52,075 bases of DNA from Lachnospiraceae bacterium (GCA_017431345.1 JAFRLH010000080.1:1-52075); one strand, 5' to 3'; counted from the first letter of the stretch, positions 25,870 through 34,750 are shown. Notes: a model not told the origin generated them from the sequence alone. Translations and numbers: made by a program.

Positions 25870-27219
25870 CTATGACGCCGGCTGTTTCCGGTAAATATGC
25901 ACCATATATATTGCCAGGACCGCCATCAGCAGGAACCATGACACCGGGAAGGAAGCATGCACCCATTCAATCCCGCGGGACGCGGTCAGATTGATCCATA
26001 CTATGCGGCACACGCAGGTGCAGAAAAGATTGATCAGCATCGGCGCCACGGATACGGCGTAACCGCGCAGCGTACCGGTCAGCACATCCGCGATTCCATA
26101 GATCACATACAGGGAGCCGACGATCCGAAGGCGTCTTACGCCTTCCGCGATGACGCCGGGATCCGTATTATAGATAGCGATCAGCTTCGGCGCGAACAGT
26201 ACTGCCAGACCGGATGTGAAAGCTCCCGTAACGACCGTGCACAGGAAGCATAACCGCAGTACCCGGCGGACACGTTTGTAATCGGCGGCGCCCAGATTCT
26301 GGCTGGTAAATGTCTGTGCCGCCTGATGGAAGGCGTTCATGGATACGTACAGGAAGCCTTCGATGCTGAAGGCGGCTGACACCCCTGCCATTACGGTGCT
26401 TCCGTAAGAATTAATGGCGGACTGAATGACGATATTCGCGATGCTGAACAGACTGCTCTGAAGGCCGGCCGGCAGTCCGAGACGCATCAGTTCGAGGAAT
26501 ACTCTGCGGTCCGGCCGCAGCTTCGCCGGATCGAGATGCAGCTCGTCCTCAGAGCGCAGCAGGAACCGCAGGATCAATGCGGCGCTGACGCCCTGACTGA
26601 TCACCGTGGCCAGTGCCACGCCGGCGACGTCCATGTGAAACAGAATGACGAAGGTCACGTTCAGCACAACGTTGAGCAGCCCGCTGAGGAAGAGATAAAG
26701 GAGCGGCCGTTCCGTGTCGCCCCTGGCGCGCAGCAGTGCCGAACCGTAATTGTAGATCAGCGTAAAAGGAATGCCCGTAAAATAGATCCGGATGTAGAGG
26801 AGCGCGAGATCGAACACTTCTTCCGGTGTGGAGACCAGATTCAGCAGCGCGCGGGAAGCAGCAAGTCCCGCCAAGGTAAAAGCGATGCCGCCGGTCAGCG
26901 CCACAAACATGGAAGTGTGCACTGTTTTTTCGATTTCGTCTTTCCGCAGACCGGTACCGTAGCAGCGGGCGACCACTACATTTACGCCAACCGACAGGCC
27001 GACCAGAATATAAACGAACAAAGCGGTTATGCTGGAGGTACTGCCGACAGCCGCCAGGCTCAGCTGGCTGTTCGGACCGGCAAAACGGCCGATCACGATG
27101 ATATCCGCAGCATTGAAAAGAAGCTGCAGGAGGTTGGAGATCATGAGCGGCAGCGCGAAGACAAGGATCTTCGGCAGCAGCGGACCATGGATCATGTCGA
27201 TGGATGTGCGCTTAAACAT
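25870..27219 (-). CDS. MATE-family efflux transporter
   Basis: The 449-residue protein has about twelve membrane segments and the MATE signatures GPLLPKILVFALPLMISNLL and FNAADIIVIGRFAG at the front, with NLGAADYKRVRR after the seventh segment. It should be a Na+- or H+-driven exporter. The start at 27219 has AAGGAAT upstream; the longer frame from 27318 adds 33 residues not typical of the family. It resembles the DinF/NorM-like branch and differs from the MATE protein at 16224. Confidence 0.88.
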   Translation of the reverse strand: MFKRTSIDMIHGPLLPKILVFALPLMISNLLQLLFNAADIIVIGRFAGPNSQLSLAAVGSTSSITALFVYILVGLSVGVNVVVARCYGTGLRKDEIEKTVHTSMFVALTGGIAFTLAGLAASRALLNLVSTPEEVFDLALLYIRIYFTGIPFTLIYNYGSALLRARGDTERPLLYLFLSGLLNVVLNVTFVILFHMDVAGVALATVISQGVSAALILRFLLRSEDELHLDPAKLRPDRRVFLELMRLGLPAGLQSSLFSIANIVIQSAINSYGSTVMAGVSAAFSIEGFLYVSMNAFHQAAQTFTSQNLGAADYKRVRRVLRLCFLCTVVTGAFTSGLAVLFAPKLIAIYNTDPGVIAEGVRRLRIVGSLYVIYGIADVLTGTLRGYAVSVAPMLINLFCTCVCRIVWINLTASRGIEWVHASFPVSWFLLMAVLAIYMVHIYRKQPAS

Positions 27220-27423
27220 GGCTGTATTCCTTATTCGTTCGGTTAATTGGTGATTCCCGTCCGGAATTTCTACAGTATAGCGAATACAGATCGAAAACAC
27301 AATACCGTAAAGTTGCATTTTCAGAAAGAATGTGGTATATAAAGTGCTGATAAAGGCGGGACCCGGACGGGTTCCTTCATTTTGGTTATAAAGAACGATT
27401 TTTTTACTGAGGAGGCGGTATTC

Positions 27424-28581
27424 ATGACAAAGATAGATGTTATTTCAGGATTTCTGGGAGCCGGAAAGACCACGCTCATCAGCAAGCTTTTAAAGGAAGC
27501 GCTGACAGGCGAGCAGGTCGTGCTGATCGAGAATGAATTCGGGGAGATCGGAATCGACGGCGGTTTCTTAAAGGAAGCCGGCGTTGAGATCAAGGAAATG
27601 AATTCAGGCTGCATCTGCTGCACGCTGGTCGGAGATTTTGAGGCTTCGCTGAAGGAAGTCCTTTCCAAATATCATCCGGACAGGATCATCATCGAGCCTT
27701 CAGGCGTAGGCAAACTTTCGGATGTGATCGTTGCGGTAAACAATGCCGTGGCAGGAACAGACGCAGTCCTGGGAAGCCCTGTGACTGTAGTGGACGCCAT
27801 GAAGTGCAAGATGTATATGAAGAATTTCGGCGAGTTTTTCAACAATCAGATCGAGACAGCCAAGGCTGTTATCCTGAGCCGTACCGGAAAGTGTTCTGAG
27901 GCTAAACTGGCGGAAGCTGTCGCGCTGATCAGAAGCCTGAATGAAAATGCGGATCTGATCACGACGGACTGGGAGAAGATCTCCGGCGCGCAGATCCTGG
28001 AGACGATGGAAAATGCCGAGAAATTCGAAGAGGCGGCTCTTCGCGAGCTCCTGGAAGAGCACCTGAAGGAAGCGGAAGAGCATGAACACGAGCATCACCA
28101 TCACCATCATGGCCATGATCATGACGAGGATGAACATGAGCACCATCATCACCACCATGATGACGATGATGACGACGAGCATGAGCACCATCATCACCAC
28201 CATGATGACGATGATGACGACGAGCATGAGCACCATCACCATCATCACGAACACGGAGAGCATCATCATCACCATCACCACGGTCATCACCATGCCGACG
28301 ATGTCTTCACCAGCTGGGGATTTGAGACGACCCGTTCCTTCACGAAGGAGGAGATCAGCGATATCCTTGCAAAACTCGGTGACGGAGAAACGTTCGGTAC
28401 AGTGCTTCGTGCCAAGGGTATGGTCCCGCAGACCGGCAGCGACAGATGGATCCATTTTGATATGGTTCCCGAAGAGACCGAAGTCAGGGACGGCGCACCG
28501 GATGTTACCGGTAAGCTGTGCGTGATCGGCGCGGATATTCATACTGACAAACTTGCAGAAGTATTCGGAAAGAAAGCCTGA
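27424..28581 (+). CDS. CobW/P47K-family GTPase metallochaperone with a His/Asp-rich tract
   Basis: The 385-residue protein has the COG0523 plan: Walker A GFLGAGKTT at the front, the metal-binding CxCC motif in GCICCTL, and a C-terminal CobW_C domain. Between the G domain and the C-terminal domain, residues of about 220-292 form a metal-binding stretch of HHHHHH and DDDDDD runs in a repeated pattern. Such proteins deliver zinc, cobalt or iron to client enzymes under GTP control, and the tract would store or sense metal. GAGGAGG supports the ATG at 27424. It is followed by a second, different CobW-type gene. Proximity to hydrogenase genes suggests, but does not prove, a metal-supply link. Confidence 0.87.
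   Translation: MTKIDVISGFLGAGKTTLISKLLKEALTGEQVVLIENEFGEIGIDGGFLKEAGVEIKEMNSGCICCTLVGDFEASLKEVLSKYHPDRIIIEPSGVGKLSDVIVAVNNAVAGTDAVLGSPVTVVDAMKCKMYMKNFGEFFNNQIETAKAVILSRTGKCSEAKLAEAVALIRSLNENADLITTDWEKISGAQILETMENAEKFEEAALRELLEEHLKEAEEHEHEHHHHHHGHDHDEDEHEHHHHHHDDDDDDEHEHHHHHHDDDDDDEHEHHHHHHEHGEHHHHHHHGHHHADDVFTSWGFETTRSFTKEEISDILAKLGDGETFGTVLRAKGMVPQTGSDRWIHFDMVPEETEVRDGAPDVTGKLCVIGADIHTDKLAEVFGKKA
28138..28227 (+). repeat. Perfect 45-bp tandem duplication in the CobW gene
   Basis: Bases 28138-28182 and 28183-28227 are identical 45-bp units, each encoding 15 residues (E, six H, six D, E, H). A third, partial and diverged unit follows from 28228. Length is a multiple of three, so copy-number change would keep the frame. 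Confidence 0.9.
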
Positions 28582-28677
28582 TGAAGGGCTGCCCTCACAA
28601 TGACAGACGGTTTCAGCTGACGGCATTGCCGATGACGAAACCAGGGCCGGCTTATCATTACAGAAAGGACTGATAAC

Positions 28678-29616
28678 ATGCAGAAACCTGAAATTCCCGT
28701 TTTCCTGATCACGGGTTTTCTTGAGAGCGGGAAGACGACATTTCTGTCACAGACAATAGGCGAGGATTATTTTAAGATCGATGGAAATACCCTGCTGCTT
28801 CTCTGCGAAGAAGGCGTCGAGGAATATGATCCGAATCTTCTCGCATGGAGCCGCACAAAACTTGAAGTGATCGAAGAGCAGGAAGAGCTGACGCCGGTGC
28901 ACATGGAAGAACTTCGAAAGAAGCATAAGGCCGAGCGCGTCATCATTGAATACAACGGCGTGTGGGACCCCAGGGATCTGCAGCTTCCGGAGCACTGGTT
29001 CCTGCACCAGCAGCTGATGCTGGTGGACGGCTCGACCTTCGATACTTATTATATGAACATGAAATCCGTTTTCGGCAACAATGCGAGAAATTCGGAAGTC
29101 ATCATGGTGAACCGCTGCACAAAGGATATGGATCTTGCAAGGATCAAGAGGATCTTCCGCGGCGTCAACCAGCAGGCGGAGATCGTGTTCGAGGATGACG
29201 AGGGCGAACTGGATGCCTTCATTGAAGAAGATCTTCCCTTCGATCTGAATGCCGACATCATCGATCTGACAGCGAACAGCTACGGCATCTGGTTCCTGGA
29301 TGCTGCCGAGAATCCGGACAGGTATGACGGCAAAAAAGTGCGTTTTACCGCCATGATCCACAAAGAACCCGGCCTGCCGGAGGATGCCTTCGTCCCCGGA
29401 CGTATGGCCATGAACTGCTGCGAAGCGGACATGATCTTTCTCGGGTATCTCTGCAGGAGCACGGAAGCGCCGAAGTGGAAAGAAGGCACCTGGGCCAGGC
29501 TGACTGTCTATATCAGGAAGGAATTCGTGGAAGCCTACGGCGAAGACGGCCCTGTGATGTACGCGATCAGGATCGAACCGGCGCAGCCGATCAAAGAACC
29601 GGTGAGTTTTGTATAA
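28678..29616 (+). CDS. CobW-type GTPase fused to a YcgQ/TIGR03943-like C-terminal domain
   Basis: The 312-residue protein starts with a G domain (Walker A TGFLESGKTTFL). It lacks the CxCC motif of classical CobW proteins. From about residue 200 the C-terminal part (GKKVRFTAMIHKEP, FVPGRMAMNCCEADMIFLGY) resembles the OB-like C-terminal domain of YcgQ/TIGR03943 proteins, normally separate membrane-associated proteins that accompany YcgR-type permeases. The Cys-Cys pair could bind metal. It follows the His-rich CobW gene by 96 bp with a structured hairpin between, so the two are probably one metal-related unit. Confidence 0.75.
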   Translation: MQKPEIPVFLITGFLESGKTTFLSQTIGEDYFKIDGNTLLLLCEEGVEEYDPNLLAWSRTKLEVIEEQEELTPVHMEELRKKHKAERVIIEYNGVWDPRDLQLPEHWFLHQQLMLVDGSTFDTYYMNMKSVFGNNARNSEVIMVNRCTKDMDLARIKRIFRGVNQQAEIVFEDDEGELDAFIEEDLPFDLNADIIDLTANSYGIWFLDAAENPDRYDGKKVRFTAMIHKEPGLPEDAFVPGRMAMNCCEADMIFLGYLCRSTEAPKWKEGTWARLTVYIRKEFVEAYGEDGPVMYAIRIEPAQPIKEPVSFV

Positions 29617-29641
29617 CTTGCTGCCGGGATCGTTTTTGGCA

Positions 29642-29670
29642 TTGACAAAAAAGTAACAGTAGTGTATAGT
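29642..29670 (+). promoter_or_regulatory. Strong promoter of the hydrogenase maturation cluster
   Basis: TTGACA (29642-29647) and TATAGT (29665-29670) are exactly 17 bases apart. Transcription should begin near 29676-29678, about 265 bases before the first gene. Confidence 0.8.
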
Positions 29671-29676
29671 TCTGTA

Positions 29677-29799
29677 TGACCTGAGAGAAAGCGGCACGGC
29701 TGCTGACGGGAAGGTGCACAGAGAATTTATGGGATGCCGAAGGGAAGGGAGATCTGACCGGGGGAAGATCCGATCCATATAGTTTGTTTGTGTACATCG
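29677..29799 (+). promoter_or_regulatory. Structured 5' leader, possible riboswitch or attenuator of unknown class
   Basis: The stretch between the promoter and the terminator is G/A-rich and fully non-coding. It can form at least an AGCGGC-ACG-GCTGCT hairpin at 29689-29705. The segment CCGAAGGG at 29738-29745 could pair with the left arm of the downstream terminator (CCCTCGG), a candidate anti-terminator. Parts such as GGGAAGGTGC and GCCGAAGGGAA recall aptamer junctions, but I could not match any known riboswitch class. Confidence 0.5.
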
Positions 29800-29827
29800 C
29801 GCCATGCCCTCGGGTATGGCGTTTTTT
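29800..29827 (+). terminator. Attenuator-type terminator before the hydrogenase maturation genes
   Basis: CGCCATGC and GTATGGCG form a stem around CCTCGG, followed by six T residues. It lies downstream of the promoter at 29642 and upstream of the first gene at 29942, so read-through must be regulated or inefficient. Confidence 0.82.
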
Positions 29828-29941
29828 CTGTCATGGCCGGCAGAAGGTACGCTTTGCGGGATTATTTGAGGAAGATGTTTTGAACTGCCGGTCTGCAGGT
29901 GTTCCTGCGGAAGGGCAGAGTATCGCGGCAGGGGAAAGGAT

Positions 29942-30193
29942 ATGGAAAACAGAGTTGCGGTCATCAGTGTGATCGTCGGAAAAGAAGGAAATACGGAAAC
30001 GCTCAACAGTCTTCTGCACGATTACGGGCAGTATATCGTCGGACGTATGGGCATCCCGTACAGAAAACGGAACATCAATATCATCAGTGTTGTCATAGAC
30101 GCGCCGCAGAACGAGATCGCGACCCTTTCGGGCAAGATCGGGAATCTGCCGGGCGTCAATGTGAAGACGGCCTATTCCAATGTGCAGGACTGA
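29942..30193 (+). CDS. TM1266-family iron-only hydrogenase system regulator (ACT-like)
   Basis: The 83-residue protein matches the small ACT-domain-like family named for its regular place in [FeFe]-hydrogenase gene sets: NRVAVISVIVGKEGNTETLN, IVGRMGIPYRKRNINIISVV and LSGKIGNLPGVNVKT. Its mechanism is not established; small-molecule sensing is suggested by the ACT fold. GGGGAAAGG precedes the ATG. It is followed by hydE, hydG and hydF on the same strand, confirming the context. Confidence 0.87.
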   Translation: MENRVAVISVIVGKEGNTETLNSLLHDYGQYIVGRMGIPYRKRNINIISVVIDAPQNEIATLSGKIGNLPGVNVKTAYSNVQD

Positions 30194-30342
30194 GACGGGA
30201 TGGACATTCGTATGTGCAGGTCCTGCGGCGGGACCGCCGCGCCGTCGAACGAACGGGGGTGAATGCGATCGGAATAAAAGAAGATAACAGAATCGCCGGA
30301 GTGGCTCCCGCTTCTGCGGAAATCGTGCAAAGAGATGAAAAC

Positions 30343-31413
30343 ATGGCCGGCGCAGCAGATTCTGCTGCCGCTGCTGTAGAAAAACTGATCCGGACGCACA
30401 GCCTTTCGGTGCCGGAATATGCAGCGCTGATCGAAGGACGGACTCCGGAGATCGCAGAACGCCTGAAAGAGGAAGCCGTAAAGCTGCGGAAGGAAATCTA
30501 CGGGAATGCGGTCTTCACCCGCGGTCTGATCGAGATCAGCAACATCTGCAGGAACGACTGCCTGTACTGCGGCATCCGGCGCAGCAACCGGAATTGCGAC
30601 AGATACCGGCTGACCCGGGACGAGATCCTTTCCTGCGCAGAAGAAGGATACGGACTTGGCTTCCGAACCTTTGTAATGCAGGGAGGAGAGGATCCGTATT
30701 TCACCGACGAAATACTGTGCGGGATCGTGTCAGAGATCAAGAGAAGACATCCGGACTGCGCAGTGACCCTGTCTATGGGAGAACGGAGCCGGGAGAGCTA
30801 TGAACGCATGCATGCTGCGGGAGCGGACAGATACCTGCTCCGGCATGAGACAGCCGATCCCGAGCATTACGGGAAACTGCATCCGAAAGAAATGTCTTAT
30901 GAGAACAGGATGAACTGTCTGCGGCAGCTCAGGGAGACGGGATATCAGGTGGGCTGCGGTATGATGGTCGGCTCACCGTATCAGACAGTCAGGAATCTGG
31001 CGCAGGATCTGAAATTCATAGAAGAATTCAAGCCTGACATGTGCGGAATCGGCCCTTTCATCCCTCACAAGGATACACCGTTCGCCGAGGAATCTGCCGG
31101 AACATTTGAACTGACATGCTTCCTGCTTTCCGTGATCAGGCTCATCCATCCGCCGGTCCTGCTTCCCGCGACCACTGCGCTTGGGACGATCCATCCGCTC
31201 GGCAGGGAACTGGGAATCCAGTCAGGGGCAAATGTAGTGATGCCGAACCTGTCGCCGGTGGCTGTCAGAAAGAAGTATGAACTGTATGACAACAAGATCT
31301 GTACGGGTGATGAATCCGCCCAGTGCAGAAGCTGTCTGAACCTCAGGATGGAGTCGATCGGTTACGAACTGGTCACCGACCGCGGAGACGTCCGGAGAGC
31401 GGCGTTATCCTGA
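30343..31413 (+). CDS. hydE: [FeFe]-hydrogenase maturation radical SAM protein HydE
   Basis: The 356-residue protein carries the radical SAM motif CRNDCLYC in ISNICRNDCLYCGIRRSN, a GFRTFVMQGGEDPYF stretch, and the PFIPHKDTPF loop of HydE. HydE works with HydG and HydF to make the diiron subcluster of the H-cluster. Start choice: the ATG at 30343 fits the family N-terminus (VEKLIRTHSLS); in-frame starts upstream at 29899 and 30259 add unrelated residues. It also retains a C-terminal Cys trio (ICTGD, QCRSC). Confidence 0.9.
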   Translation: MAGAADSAAAAVEKLIRTHSLSVPEYAALIEGRTPEIAERLKEEAVKLRKEIYGNAVFTRGLIEISNICRNDCLYCGIRRSNRNCDRYRLTRDEILSCAEEGYGLGFRTFVMQGGEDPYFTDEILCGIVSEIKRRHPDCAVTLSMGERSRESYERMHAAGADRYLLRHETADPEHYGKLHPKEMSYENRMNCLRQLRETGYQVGCGMMVGSPYQTVRNLAQDLKFIEEFKPDMCGIGPFIPHKDTPFAEESAGTFELTCFLLSVIRLIHPPVLLPATTALGTIHPLGRELGIQSGANVVMPNLSPVAVRKKYELYDNKICTGDESAQCRSCLNLRMESIGYELVTDRGDVRRAALS

Positions 31414-31827
31414 TGGAAACCGAAGATGCGTTTGACGGATATTTAAAGTGCCTGTTCATATAGCAAGGCGATTTGAAAAAAATACATCCTGCAACTTGCC
31501 CTGAAACGGGCAGCAGCAATGATTCAGATGGATCTTTGTTCAAACAGGAAGAAGATCTGCGATTTATACATCCCCGCTGTATCCGGGAAGAACTTCTTGT
31601 AAAGCGTTTGAGGGTGTAAAAATTCCGAACAAGATCCATATATGAACAAAAGAAGGAATATGCTTTCAAAAGCATGACGGCAGAACAAAAACAGGGGTGT
31701 GCAAATTTTTTGAAAGCCGCATTTCTGAACAATCAGGAAACAAGAACACAATATAACACTATAATAAATATATCCTTTTTCACCTGGGCAGATCGCCGGG
31801 GAGAACGGACATCAGAAAGGAAAAACA
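31414..31827. other. 414-bp gap between hydE and hydG
   Basis: No believable gene was found; frames on both strands are short or A+T-rich. Two -10-like boxes, TATAAC at 31752-31757 and TATAAT at 31760-31765, lie ahead of hydG but lack a matching -35 box. A small GCCC-TGAAAC-GGGC hairpin sits near 31498-31511. hydG may have its own promoter here. Confidence 0.5.
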
Positions 31828-33276
31828 ATGTACAAATACGATCCCAAATCTCTCATCGCCGATGAATTCATCAATGATGAGGAAATCAAAGCGACACTGG
31901 CTTATGCCGAGGCAAACAAGAACAATTTCGAACTGATCGATGCGATTCTGGAGAAAGCCCGTCCCGGCAATCTGCAGGCTGCCGAGCACGGAACCGCGCT
32001 GACACACAGGGAGGCATCCGTCCTGCTCGCCTGCGAGGATCCGGAGCGTGTCCAGAGAATGTTTGAGATCGCAGGGGAGATCAAGCAGGCTTATTACGGG
32101 AACCGTATCGTTCTCTTTGCGCCGCTCTATCTGTCCAACTACTGCGTGAACGGATGTCTCTACTGTCCTTACCATGCGAAGAACAAGACGATCCCGAGGA
32201 AGAAACTGACCCAGGAAGAGATCAAAGCCGAAGTCATCGCGCTGCAGGATATGGGCCACAAGAGGCTTGCGATCGAAGCCGGCGAGGATCCGGTCAACAA
32301 TCCGATCGAGTATATTCTCGACTGTATTAAAACGATCTACAGCGTTCATCATAAGAACGGCGATATCAGGCGTGTAAATGTCAATATCGCTGCGACAACT
32401 GTAGAAAATTACAGGAAGCTGAAAGAAGCCGGCATCGGGACCTATATCCTTTTCCAGGAGACGTATCATAAGAAGAGCTACGAGCATCTGCATCCGACCG
32501 GACCGAAGCACAATTACAATTATCATACGGAAGCCATGGACCGCGCCATGGACGGCGGTATCGACGATGTCGGTCTCGGCGTGCTGTTCGGGCTGGAACT
32601 GTACAAGTATGAATTCGCGGGACTGATCATGCATGCAGAACATCTTGAAGCAGTGCATGGCGTCGGACCGCACACCATCAGTGTTCCCCGTGTAAAGAAA
32701 GCCGACGATATTGATCCCAACGAATTCGACGGCGGCATCGATGATGAGACCTTTGAAAAGATCATCGCCTGCATCCGTCTGGCCGTTCCTTATACCGGCA
32801 TGATCATCTCCACCAGAGAAGGCCAGGCGGTCAGGGAAAAAGCGCTGAAGATGGGCATTTCCCAGATCAGCGGCGCTTCCAGGACATCGGTAGGCGGGTA
32901 CACCGAGGAGGAGCGCCCGACCGATACCGAGCAGTTCGATGTCAGCGACCAGAGAACGCTGGATGAAGTCATCCGATGGCTGATGGAAAATGACCATGTG
33001 CCGTCATTCTGCACGGCCTGTTACAGAGAAGGCCGTACCGGAGACCGTTTCATGAGCCTCTGTAAGAGCGGGCAGATCCTTAACTGCTGCCATCCGAACG
33101 CACTGATGACACTGGCTGAGTTCCTGGTGGACTATGCGTCGCCCGAGACAAAGGAAATCGGCTGGGAACTGATCAAAAAGGAGCTGGAGAAGATCCCGAA
33201 GGAAAAGGTAAGACAGATCTGCGCGCAGCATATTGAGGAGATCCGGACTTCCAACAGCAGGGATTTCAGATTCTGA
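31828..33276 (+). CDS. hydG: [FeFe]-hydrogenase maturation radical SAM protein HydG
   Basis: The 482-residue protein is of normal HydG length. The SAM-cluster motif CVNGCLYC sits near residue 107 in LYLSNYCVNGCLYCPYHA, and the C-terminal second-cluster motif is CTACYREGRTGDRFMSLC, continuing with a further Cys pair in LNCC. HydG cleaves tyrosine to give CO and cyanide bound to iron for the H-cluster. CAGAAAGGAAAA precedes the ATG. It lies 414 bp after hydE, so it may be transcribed partly from its own promoter. Confidence 0.95.
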   Translation: MYKYDPKSLIADEFINDEEIKATLAYAEANKNNFELIDAILEKARPGNLQAAEHGTALTHREASVLLACEDPERVQRMFEIAGEIKQAYYGNRIVLFAPLYLSNYCVNGCLYCPYHAKNKTIPRKKLTQEEIKAEVIALQDMGHKRLAIEAGEDPVNNPIEYILDCIKTIYSVHHKNGDIRRVNVNIAATTVENYRKLKEAGIGTYILFQETYHKKSYEHLHPTGPKHNYNYHTEAMDRAMDGGIDDVGLGVLFGLELYKYEFAGLIMHAEHLEAVHGVGPHTISVPRVKKADDIDPNEFDGGIDDETFEKIIACIRLAVPYTGMIISTREGQAVREKALKMGISQISGASRTSVGGYTEEERPTDTEQFDVSDQRTLDEVIRWLMENDHVPSFCTACYREGRTGDRFMSLCKSGQILNCCHPNALMTLAEFLVDYASPETKEIGWELIKKELEKIPKEKVRQICAQHIEEIRTSNSRDFRF

Positions 33277-33304
33277 TAAAAAGGTGTCCGCTGAAGGGGG
33301 AGGG

Positions 33305-33396
33305 AGAGAATGCCTTCCCCTTCAGGGGCGTGAGCCGCGGCAGCGGCAGGAGAGAATGCCTCCCCCTTTTGGGGAGGGTGCCGCAGCAGCGGCAGG
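33305..33396 (+). repeat. Tandem REP-like element, two 46-bp copies between hydG and hydF
   Basis: Two 46-bp units (33305-33350 and 33351-33396) both start AGAGAATGCC and end CGGCAGCGGCAGG or CAGCAGCGGCAGG. Their middles are palindromic: CCCCTTCAGGGG in the first and CCTCCCCCTTTTGGGGAGG in the second. This resembles the dispersed palindromic elements often seen between genes in gut Clostridia. A third start (AGAG) follows and supplies the hydF ribosome site AGGAGAGG. Confidence 0.75.
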
Positions 33397-33405
33397 AGAG
33401 GTACT

Positions 33406-34641
33406 ATGAGCCTTAACAACACACCAGCATCCGAACGCCTTCATATAGGCTTCTTCGGCCTCATGAACGTCGGCAAATCCAGCCTGATCAATGCGGTCAC
33501 CGCGCAGCAGCTCTCGCTCGTCTCGGATATTCCGGGAACAACGACCGACCCGGTCCACAAGACCATGGAGCTTCTGCCGCTCGGTCCGGTCGTGATCATC
33601 GACACGGCCGGCATCGACGACACCGGAAAGCTCGGTGAAATGAGAGCGGAGCGCGCCAGAAAAGTGCTGGAGCAGACGGATATCGCGGTGCTCGTGACGG
33701 AAGCCGGAAGAGAACTGCAGCCGTCTGAAAAGGAACTGATCAGTCTTTTCAATGAGAAAAACATCAGCTATATCATCGCTTATAACAAGGACGATCCGGA
33801 AGGCAGACAGATAACAGAGGCCGGTCAGACGGACAGCTTCACGCCGGATGCGGAACACGGCATCTGCGTCAGCGCGCTGACAGGCAAGAATATCAATGCG
33901 CTGAAAGAGAAACTGGGAGAATTTTCGAAAAAATGGGAAGAAAAGAAACATGTGATCGTAACAGACCTTCTTGCACCGTATGATATGACGATCCTGGTGA
34001 TCCCGATCGATGAGTCCGCGCCGAAGGGCAGGCTTATTCTCCCGCAGCAGCAGGTGATGAGAGAACTGCTGGACGCGCACATGAGCTTTATCGCATGCCA
34101 GCCGGAAGAGATCCCGCAGGTGCTTGCAGACCTGCAGAAAAAGCCGGCCCTGGTCATTACTGATTCCCAGGCGTTCGGCAAAGTTTCAAAACTGGTGCCG
34201 GAAGAGATCACACTGACGTCGTTTTCGATCCTTTTCGCCCGTTATAAGGGATCGCTGAAAACGCTTGTGGCAGGTGCAGCGGAGCTTTCAAAGCTCGCAG
34301 ACGGGGATAAAGTGCTGATCTCCGAGGGCTGTACTCATCACAGGCAGTGCAATGATATCGGAACGGTAAAGATGCCGGGCTGGATCGAAGGGTTCGCCGG
34401 CGTGAAGCCGGAGTTCGGATTCACCTCCGGGCACGGATTCCCGGATGATCTGAAAGAATACAAGCTGATCGTGCACTGCGGCGGCTGTATGCTTAACGAG
34501 CAGGAAATGAAGAGCCGGATGAAGGCCGCGAAGGCAGCCGGCGTACCGATGGTCAATTACGGGATCGCGATCGCGCATATGCACGGGATCCTGAAAAGAA
34601 GCCTGGAGCCGTTTCCGGATGTGCTGGAAATGATCGGGTAG
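33406..34641 (+). CDS. hydF: [FeFe]-hydrogenase maturation GTPase HydF
   Basis: The 411-residue protein has a G domain with Walker A GLMNVGKSS, the switch segment DIPGTTTDPV and the DTAG motif. The C-terminal cluster-binding domain carries EGCTHHRQCND followed by HCGGCM, matching the HydF CxH...HCxxC pattern. HydF is the scaffold that carries the diiron subcluster to HydA. Its ribosome site AGGAGAGG comes from the edge of the repeat upstream. The gene ends at a strong terminator. Confidence 0.93.
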   Translation: MSLNNTPASERLHIGFFGLMNVGKSSLINAVTAQQLSLVSDIPGTTTDPVHKTMELLPLGPVVIIDTAGIDDTGKLGEMRAERARKVLEQTDIAVLVTEAGRELQPSEKELISLFNEKNISYIIAYNKDDPEGRQITEAGQTDSFTPDAEHGICVSALTGKNINALKEKLGEFSKKWEEKKHVIVTDLLAPYDMTILVIPIDESAPKGRLILPQQQVMRELLDAHMSFIACQPEEIPQVLADLQKKPALVITDSQAFGKVSKLVPEEITLTSFSILFARYKGSLKTLVAGAAELSKLADGDKVLISEGCTHHRQCNDIGTVKMPGWIEGFAGVKPEFGFTSGHGFPDDLKEYKLIVHCGGCMLNEQEMKSRMKAAKAAGVPMVNYGIAIAHMHGILKRSLEPFPDVLEMIG

Positions 34642-34693
34642 AACGCGAGCCAGGGGGACGGTTCACCGGCTCGCGGAAATGGTCAGGAAAAAG

Positions 34694-34745
34694 AAGAAGG
34701 AACCGGGGGGCGGGTCTTGAGAGACCCGCCCCCCGGTTTCTTCTT
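34694..34745. terminator. Long bidirectional terminator
   Basis: A long stem pairs AAGAAGG-AACCGGGGGGCGGGTCT with AGACCCGCCCCCCGG-TTTCTTCTT around a 4-base loop. It lies between the convergent hydF and PHP genes and can end transcription from both sides. Confidence 0.88.
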
Positions 34746-34750
34746 CATCT

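Noticed and set aside
27700-28626. Reverse-strand frame with Met/Val repeats opposite the CobW gene
   Set aside because: The Met/Val repeats are the complement of His/Asp codons and have no meaning of their own.
29677-29830. T-box, TPP, glycine, lysine or cobalamin riboswitch
   Set aside because: I compared the remembered conserved boxes of these classes and found only short partial matches in the wrong order, so no class is named.
31674-31865. 63-codon plus-strand frame before hydG
   Set aside because: It overlaps the hydG start and lacks a convincing ribosome site or protein-like sequence.
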